Assembly (NCBI GenBank): GCA_913773715.1
Contig: CAJYHD010000741.1
Span: forward strand, 1 to 10,216
Length of the DNA: 10,216 bases
Source: an uncultured Sphingobium sp.
GTDB lineage: Bacteria; Pseudomonadota; Alphaproteobacteria; Sphingomonadales; Sphingomonadaceae
Reading direction: 5' to 3'
Shown: positions 6,503 through 10,216 of the stretch, in pieces
Layout of the letters: each line of letters opens with the position of its first letter
Numbering within the stretch: the first letter of the stretch is position 1
Position numbers and translations under genes: made by a program
The notes under the pieces: model-generated
Database searches by the model: none
What the model saw: only the letters and a program-made list of their open reading frames with translations
What the model was told of the DNA's origin: nothing

Positions 6503-7656
6503 GCACTTCACCCTTCCCGCGCGGCAAGGTCGCAGTTGTTGGCGCCGCCACATTCGGTCAGGGGCGCGCGCCCGGCTTCCAGTCCTCCGATCTTGCGGCC
6601 ATCGCCGCGCGTGACGCTCTGTCGCAGGCGGGCTTGACGCCTGCCGATGTGGACGGCCTGTTCTTCTGCCACCCGACGGACACGTTCGGTGGCCTAAGCT
6701 TTGCGCAATATCTTGGCATCCACCCGAAGATCACTGATAACAACCGGGTCGGCGGGTCGGCGTTTCAAGCTTATATCGAGCAGGCCGCATTCCTGCTGGA
6801 TGCCGGGATGATCGACGTTGCCCTGATCGCATTCGGAAATAACCAGGCCACCGCCACCGGCAAGCTTTCCAGCACGATCCTCCCGATGACCTACGAAACG
6901 CCGTACAAGCCGATCAATCCGGTAAGCTCATACGCCTTGGCGGCCGCGCGCCACATGCACCAGTATGGCACCACGCAGGAGCAACTGGGCGCTGTTGCGT
7001 TGGCGGCACGCGGATGGGCTCAACTCAACCCGGAGGCATTCAAGCGCGACCCGCTGGATATGGACACCTACATGGCGTCGCGAACCGTCAGTTCGCCGCT
7101 AAAGGTATTGGATTGCTGTCTCGTCACCGACGGCGCAGCCGCGATTGTACTCACCCGTGCGGATAAAGCGCGCGACCTGACGGCCAATCCGATTGCCGTA
7201 CTGGGCGCTGCATCCGCCACAACGCATCGCGAAATCGCGTGGATGAGCGACCTTACCGTCACCGCTGCGAAAGACAGCGGCGCGCGTGCTTATGCCGCGG
7301 CCGGGGTTACCGCCAAGGATATCGACGTCGTCCAAGTCTATGACGCCTTTACGATCAACACGATCCTGTTTCTCGAGGACTTGGGCTTCTGCCCCAAGGG
7401 GGAGGGTGGCCGTTTCGTGGAGGATGGTCGGATCGCGCCGGGCGGTGATCTGGCTGTCAACACCAACGGTGGCGGTCTTTCTTGCTGCCATCCGGGCATG
7501 TATGGAATGTTCACGCTGGTCGAGGCTATCCGTCAGCTTCGTGGCGAATGCGGGGAACGACAGGCAAAAGATCCCCATCTGGCGATCGCGCACGGAAATG
7601 GCGGGGTGCTTTCCAGCCAGGCCACTGTCATTCTAGGCACGCCGGACACGATCTGA
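6499..7656 (+). CDS. Thiolase-like protein, probable Ltp2-type retro-aldolase, module 2
   Basis: A 385-residue paralogue of the protein at 4188, collinear over its whole length. It shares the same departures from true thiolases: Gly85 at the nucleophilic cysteine position (NNRVGGSAF, 81-89), Tyr281-Asp-Ala-Phe, CHPGMYG with His331 and Tyr335, and AHGNGGVLSSQ (364-374) in place of the second cysteine loop. A 27-residue block beginning at Tyr281 is identical to the module 1 protein. Differences concentrate in about 28-35, 57-70 and 110-135 (for example TATGKLSSTILPMTYE against TGAGKLVSAQAPSPFE), the part that in the thiolase fold includes loops near the acyl pocket, so the two enzymes may take different substrates. 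Coupled by ATGA to its DUF35 partner. Aldolase function is inferred, as for module 1. Confidence 0.85.
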   Translation: MSTSPFPRGKVAVVGAATFGQGRAPGFQSSDLAAIAARDALSQAGLTPADVDGLFFCHPTDTFGGLSFAQYLGIHPKITDNNRVGGSAFQAYIEQAAFLLDAGMIDVALIAFGNNQATATGKLSSTILPMTYETPYKPINPVSSYALAAARHMHQYGTTQEQLGAVALAARGWAQLNPEAFKRDPLDMDTYMASRTVSSPLKVLDCCLVTDGAAAIVLTRADKARDLTANPIAVLGAASATTHREIAWMSDLTVTAAKDSGARAYAAAGVTAKDIDVVQVYDAFTINTILFLEDLGFCPKGEGGRFVEDGRIAPGGDLAVNTNGGGLSCCHPGMYGMFTLVEAIRQLRGECGERQAKDPHLAIAHGNGGVLSSQATVILGTPDTI

Positions 7657-7671
7657 ATTCCCGAACGAAAG

Positions 7672-7686
7672 GGGGCGGGACGCCCC
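7672..7686 (+). other. Intercistronic hairpin
   Basis: GGGGCG-GGA-CGCCCC, a perfect 6-bp GC stem with a 3-nt loop, lies in the 57-nt gap between the second thiolase-like gene and the second crotonase. It is not followed by a T-run. It may be a stability or processing element, since the ribosome binding site AAAGG (7701-7705) of the next gene is downstream and free. Confidence 0.35.
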
Positions 7687-7713
7687 GGTAACAAGCGCTG
7701 AAAGGTACGATTT

Positions 7714-8541
7714 ATGAGCAACTCCTACGATCACCAAGGCCGCCCAATCGATTTCTCAAAGTATCCCGAGTCACTCAAGCTTGATCTGACCAACAATGTT
7801 CTGACGATCACGCTCAATAACCCAGACTTCCGCAACGCCATCCGCCCGGACATGGACGAGGCGCTGACGCGTATTTTCTGGGATGCTGATGCCGATCCCG
7901 AAGTACGGGTGGTCGTCCTGACGGGCGCGGGCGTGTCCTTCTGCGCCGGTGGCGATATCGCCGCCATGCAGCAGGGCGTTGATAACATTAACAATTTTGT
8001 TGTCGGCATCAAGAACGGTAAGCGTTTCATGCAGGCCATGATCGATTGCGACAAGCCGATCATCTCGCGCGTTCACGGTGATGCGGTTGGTCTGGGGGCC
8101 ACTCTCGCGCTCTTTGCCGACATCTGCGTCGCTTCGGAAAACGCCCGCTTTGGCGATCCTCATGTCAAGGTTGGCCTCGTCGCGGGCGACGGCGGCGCGA
8201 TCATCTGGCCCAAAAATGCCGGCTACGCTGCAGCCAAGTACTTCCTGCTGACGGGTGATCTAGTCGGTGCGCGCGAAGCTCAGGCCATGGGCCTGATCGC
8301 CAAGGTGACGACCGAGGCGGACCTCGATACCGAAGTCAATCGCATCGTGGACAAGCTGAACAACGGCGCCCTGGCGTCAATCACCTATACCAAGCACGTC
8401 CTGAACATCGGCCTGCGTCAGTTGTTCGCATCGTCCGTGGATGCGGGCTTTGCCTTGGAAACAGTAAGCAGCCGTCTGCCCGACCATCGCGAAGCCACGA
8501 CGGCATTTGTCGAAAAGCGCAAGCCGAACTTCCGGGGCTGA
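7714..8541 (+). CDS. Enoyl-CoA hydratase/isomerase (crotonase) family protein, module 2
   Basis: A 275-residue crotonase with about 20 extra residues at the N-terminus compared with the one at 5358. Oxyanion-hole strand FCAGGDIAAM (76-85); second segment VHGDAVGLGATLALFAD (120-136). The Glu144 equivalent is Thr130 and the Glu164 equivalent is His150 (FGDPHVKVGL), while Asp159 in VAGDGG matches Asp138 of the module 1 protein. It therefore also lacks the classical hydratase glutamates. The FGDPHVKVGLVAGDGG version is a known subgroup of proteins usually annotated only as enoyl-CoA hydratase/isomerase. Start ATG 7714, with AAAGG at 7701-7705, 8 nt upstream. Similarity to the module 1 crotonase is far lower than that between the two thiolase-like proteins, so this pair need not come from the same duplication. 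Exact reaction unknown. Confidence 0.9.
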   Translation: MSNSYDHQGRPIDFSKYPESLKLDLTNNVLTITLNNPDFRNAIRPDMDEALTRIFWDADADPEVRVVVLTGAGVSFCAGGDIAAMQQGVDNINNFVVGIKNGKRFMQAMIDCDKPIISRVHGDAVGLGATLALFADICVASENARFGDPHVKVGLVAGDGGAIIWPKNAGYAAAKYFLLTGDLVGAREAQAMGLIAKVTTEADLDTEVNRIVDKLNNGALASITYTKHVLNIGLRQLFASSVDAGFALETVSSRLPDHREATTAFVEKRKPNFRG

Positions 8542-8547
8542 TCGCAG

Positions 8548-9309
8548 ATGGCCACTAGTGAAGGCGGCACTCGCGTCGCGCTCGTCTCGGGCGCGGCGCA
8601 GGGTATCGGTCGGGCTATCGTCTTGCGCTTGGCGCAAGACGGCTGCGATGTGGCGCTTCTCGACATCGACGGGGACGGCATCGACGCCGTCGCCGCCGAG
8701 GTCGAGGCGCTCGGTCGACGCGCAACGGCGTTGGAAACGGACATGCTTGACCGCTCGGCGATCAAGTCATCCTTTGTCCGCGCCGCTCAGACGCTGGGGC
8801 CCATCGACATATTGGTAAACAACGTCGGCCAAAGCGCGCGTGAAAATGCCGCGCCATTCTGGGAAGCAGGCCCCGATCTTGCCGACTTTCTTGTCAACAT
8901 CTGCTTGCGTACGGCGATGGATGCAGCGCGCGAAGCTGTGCCTGGCATGCGAGACCGCCGTTACGGTCGTATCGTCAACATCGCGTCGGATTCTGCCTAC
9001 ATCGGCAGCAAGTCTGCCGCGTCATACGCAGCTGCAAAGGCTGGAGTAATCGGTTTCACCCGTTCGTTGTCGCGCGAGTTGGCAGAGTATGGTGTGACCG
9101 TGAACGCGATTGCCCCCGGCTATATCCGCACGCGGGCTACCGATCTTTTGCCCGCCGCGTTCGTCGAAAAGGCGATCAGCGAAACACCAGTTGGTTTTCT
9201 GGGTAAGCCCGAGGACATCGCCCACGCCGTGTCGTTCTTCGCCAGCGAAGGTGCTAGCTACATCACCGGGCAAAGCCTGATCGTGAATGGTGGCCGCTGG
9301 ATGAACTGA
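8548..9309 (+). CDS. Short-chain dehydrogenase/reductase (SDR), second copy
   Basis: A 253-residue classical SDR, last gene of the operon, 6 nt after the crotonase. Cofactor motif SGAAQGIG (14-21); Asp39 at the end of the second strand (LLDID) indicates NAD(H) preference, unlike the Arg-Arg of the first SDR. NNVG (91-94), Asn117, Ser147, Tyr160 and Lys164 (YAAAK) give a complete active site, and NAIAPGYIRT (186-195) keeps the usual PG turn. C-terminal GQSLIVNGGRWMN is typical of FabG-like members. ATG 8548 has only a weak upstream GGGG (8534-8537), so translation may be coupled to the preceding gene. Plausibly a 3-hydroxyacyl-CoA or secondary alcohol dehydrogenase of the pathway; the substrate is not readable. 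Confidence 0.92.
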   Translation: MATSEGGTRVALVSGAAQGIGRAIVLRLAQDGCDVALLDIDGDGIDAVAAEVEALGRRATALETDMLDRSAIKSSFVRAAQTLGPIDILVNNVGQSARENAAPFWEAGPDLADFLVNICLRTAMDAAREAVPGMRDRRYGRIVNIASDSAYIGSKSAASYAAAKAGVIGFTRSLSRELAEYGVTVNAIAPGYIRTRATDLLPAAFVEKAISETPVGFLGKPEDIAHAVSFFASEGASYITGQSLIVNGGRWMN

Positions 9310-9327
9310 GGGCGAAGCGTTGCCCTC
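9308..9327 (+). terminator. Possible operon-end hairpin
   Basis: GAGGGC (9308-9313) pairs perfectly with GCCCTC (9322-9327), with an inner G-U and A-U pair possible and a small loop; the left arm starts inside the SDR stop codon. No T-tract follows, so it is at best a weak or factor-dependent terminator. The remaining convergent gap to 9457 shows nothing else convincing. Confidence 0.3.
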
Positions 9328-9457
9328 CTGAAGCGCGGACGGACGATATAAGGCTACACTGCCGCTGCACTATCAGATCGATGAACCGCAACAACCCAGA
9401 GTGCTTTCAGCGCCAGAACTCACTGGGCTGAACGGCACTCCAGGGTATCTAGAATAC

Positions 9458-10216
9458 TCAGGCCGGAACTGGCACTGCCTTCACGGCAACACGTTCGAAG
9501 ATCTCGCCCAGATAAGCCTCTACACCACGGGGTGGGCGGCGCTTGGCCGGGTCGTAGAACGGCGACAGAATTTCCAGCAGATGCTTAAGGGCTGGACGCG
9601 CCAACGCCTTCTTTGAACGCTTCTCGTTTGCGAACGACTGCGCTCGCTGCTCGGGTGTCATGGTGGAGCGATCCTTATCGAGCAATACTTTCGTCATCCG
9701 CGCGGAGAAGCCACCCATGTGGACCATGGCATAGAACAGCCCGTAAATGCGCCAGAAATAGCCGCTGACGGGGTTCTTGTAATACAATTGGTGGAATACG
9801 TCATACATCACGGTGCGATGCTCGTATTCCTCGGCTAGATGCCATTTCCAGAGATCGACGACGTTCTGATCCGCCTTTTCGAAGAATTCATCCGACTCTT
9901 CGAAGATCGCGGTTACGGAAATTGCGCTCATCGCCTCGAAGCCTTCGCAGTACGCGAGGCGGAAACGCAACGACTTCGTCTTCATCCAGTCGTCGTAATC
10001 CTTGGCGAAAGCCGCTTCCATCGGCCGAAGTTCATCGTAGCCGAACGACCAGAAACGCCGGTTGAATTTCACATGGTTCTTGCAGTGTTCCATCTCCTGC
10101 TTGATGAAGATGTCCACCTCATTCGCAAGCTTCTTATTACTGGCATCCAGCAATGGCTTAGCCTCGTGCAGGACCTTCACCAGGAAAGGCTCAATGTATG
10201 CCGGGATGAAGGAACC
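9458..10216 (-). CDS. PF10118-type predicted metal-dependent hydrolase, 5' end outside window
   Basis: About 252 residues are visible, open to the window edge; the frame continues upstream of an internal GTG at 10180 with GSFIPAYIEPFL, which fits the N-terminal region of this family (COG3687), so the true start lies beyond 10216. The protein is all-helical in character. It carries two ferritin-like metal motifs: QEMEHCKNH (Glu41, Glu43, His44, His48 of the visible part) and AEEYEHR further on, resembling di-metal carboxylate sites. The family is labelled metal-dependent hydrolase but has little biochemistry, so an oxygenase-like diiron role is equally open. Aromatic-rich segments (GYFWRIYGLFYAMVHMGGF) suggest membrane contact or a lipid-like ligand. 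It converges on the operon and may belong to a separate transcription unit. The tail RVAVKAVPVPA before TGA is low in complexity. Confidence 0.8.
   Translation of the reverse strand, partial: GSFIPAYIEPFLVKVLHEAKPLLDASNKKLANEVDIFIKQEMEHCKNHVKFNRRFWSFGYDELRPMEAAFAKDYDDWMKTKSLRFRLAYCEGFEAMSAISVTAIFEESDEFFEKADQNVVDLWKWHLAEEYEHRTVMYDVFHQLYYKNPVSGYFWRIYGLFYAMVHMGGFSARMTKVLLDKDRSTMTPEQRAQSFANEKRSKKALARPALKHLLEILSPFYDPAKRRPPRGVEAYLGEIFERVAVKAVPVPA

Noticed and set aside
4188..7656. Reading the thiolase-like genes as true acetyl-CoA acetyltransferases completing beta-oxidation
   Set aside because: Both catalytic cysteine positions are occupied by non-cysteine residues in both copies, so ordinary thiolysis is not supported.
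3814..8541. Recent tandem DNA duplication or mobile-element-driven amplification
   Set aside because: The two modules differ at most silent sites, the crotonases are only distantly similar, and no direct repeats, inverted terminal repeats or transposase are visible.

Overview
The window is a catabolic gene cluster for CoA-thioester breakdown, from a GC-rich alphaproteobacterium. It is probably a sphingomonad (Sphingobium, Novosphingobium or Sphingomonas), judged by base composition, codon use and the general look of the proteins; no rRNA or other taxonomic marker is present, so this is an inference. I see no tRNA, rRNA, CRISPR array, insertion sequence or transposase.

Layout: (1) On the minus strand at the left edge is the N-terminal half of an acyl-CoA dehydrogenase (1-640, runs off the window). 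(2) A 280-bp divergent control region (641-920) holds a perfect TATAAT box and an inverted repeat. (3) A long plus-strand operon follows (921-9309, ten genes): a GldA-type polyol/alcohol dehydrogenase, an SDR oxidoreductase, a MaoC-type (hydratase 2) enoyl-CoA hydratase, then two consecutive copies of a three-gene module (DUF35 OB-fold protein, thiolase-like protein, crotonase-fold protein), and finally a second SDR. Gaps are mostly very small (-4 to 57 nt, one of 111 nt), and three junctions use ATGA-type overlaps. (4) On the minus strand at the right edge is a convergent, 5'-truncated gene for a PF10118-type predicted metal-dependent hydrolase with ferritin-like ExxH motifs (9458-10216).

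How the genes may work together: an acyl-CoA dehydrogenase would introduce the alpha,beta double bond, MaoC and/or the crotonases would hydrate or isomerise it, and the DUF35/thiolase-like pairs would cleave the carbon skeleton. The two thiolase-like proteins lack both catalytic cysteines of true thiolases and instead carry a conserved Tyr-Asp-Ala-Phe and a His-Pro-Gly-Met-Tyr motif. This resembles the Ltp2/Sal1 retro-aldolases of steroid side-chain degradation, which need a DUF35 partner. The arrangement MaoC - DUF35 - thiolase-like looks like an unfused version of the ChsH1/ChsH2-Ltp2 complex. I therefore infer an aldolytic (non-thiolytic) acyl-CoA shortening pathway for a branched or cyclic substrate (steroid, bile acid, terpenoid or similar), with two paralogous aldolase modules that may act in successive rounds or on different intermediates. 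The SDRs and the GldA-like enzyme would oxidise or reduce alcohol, aldehyde or ketone intermediates. The substrate cannot be read from the sequence.
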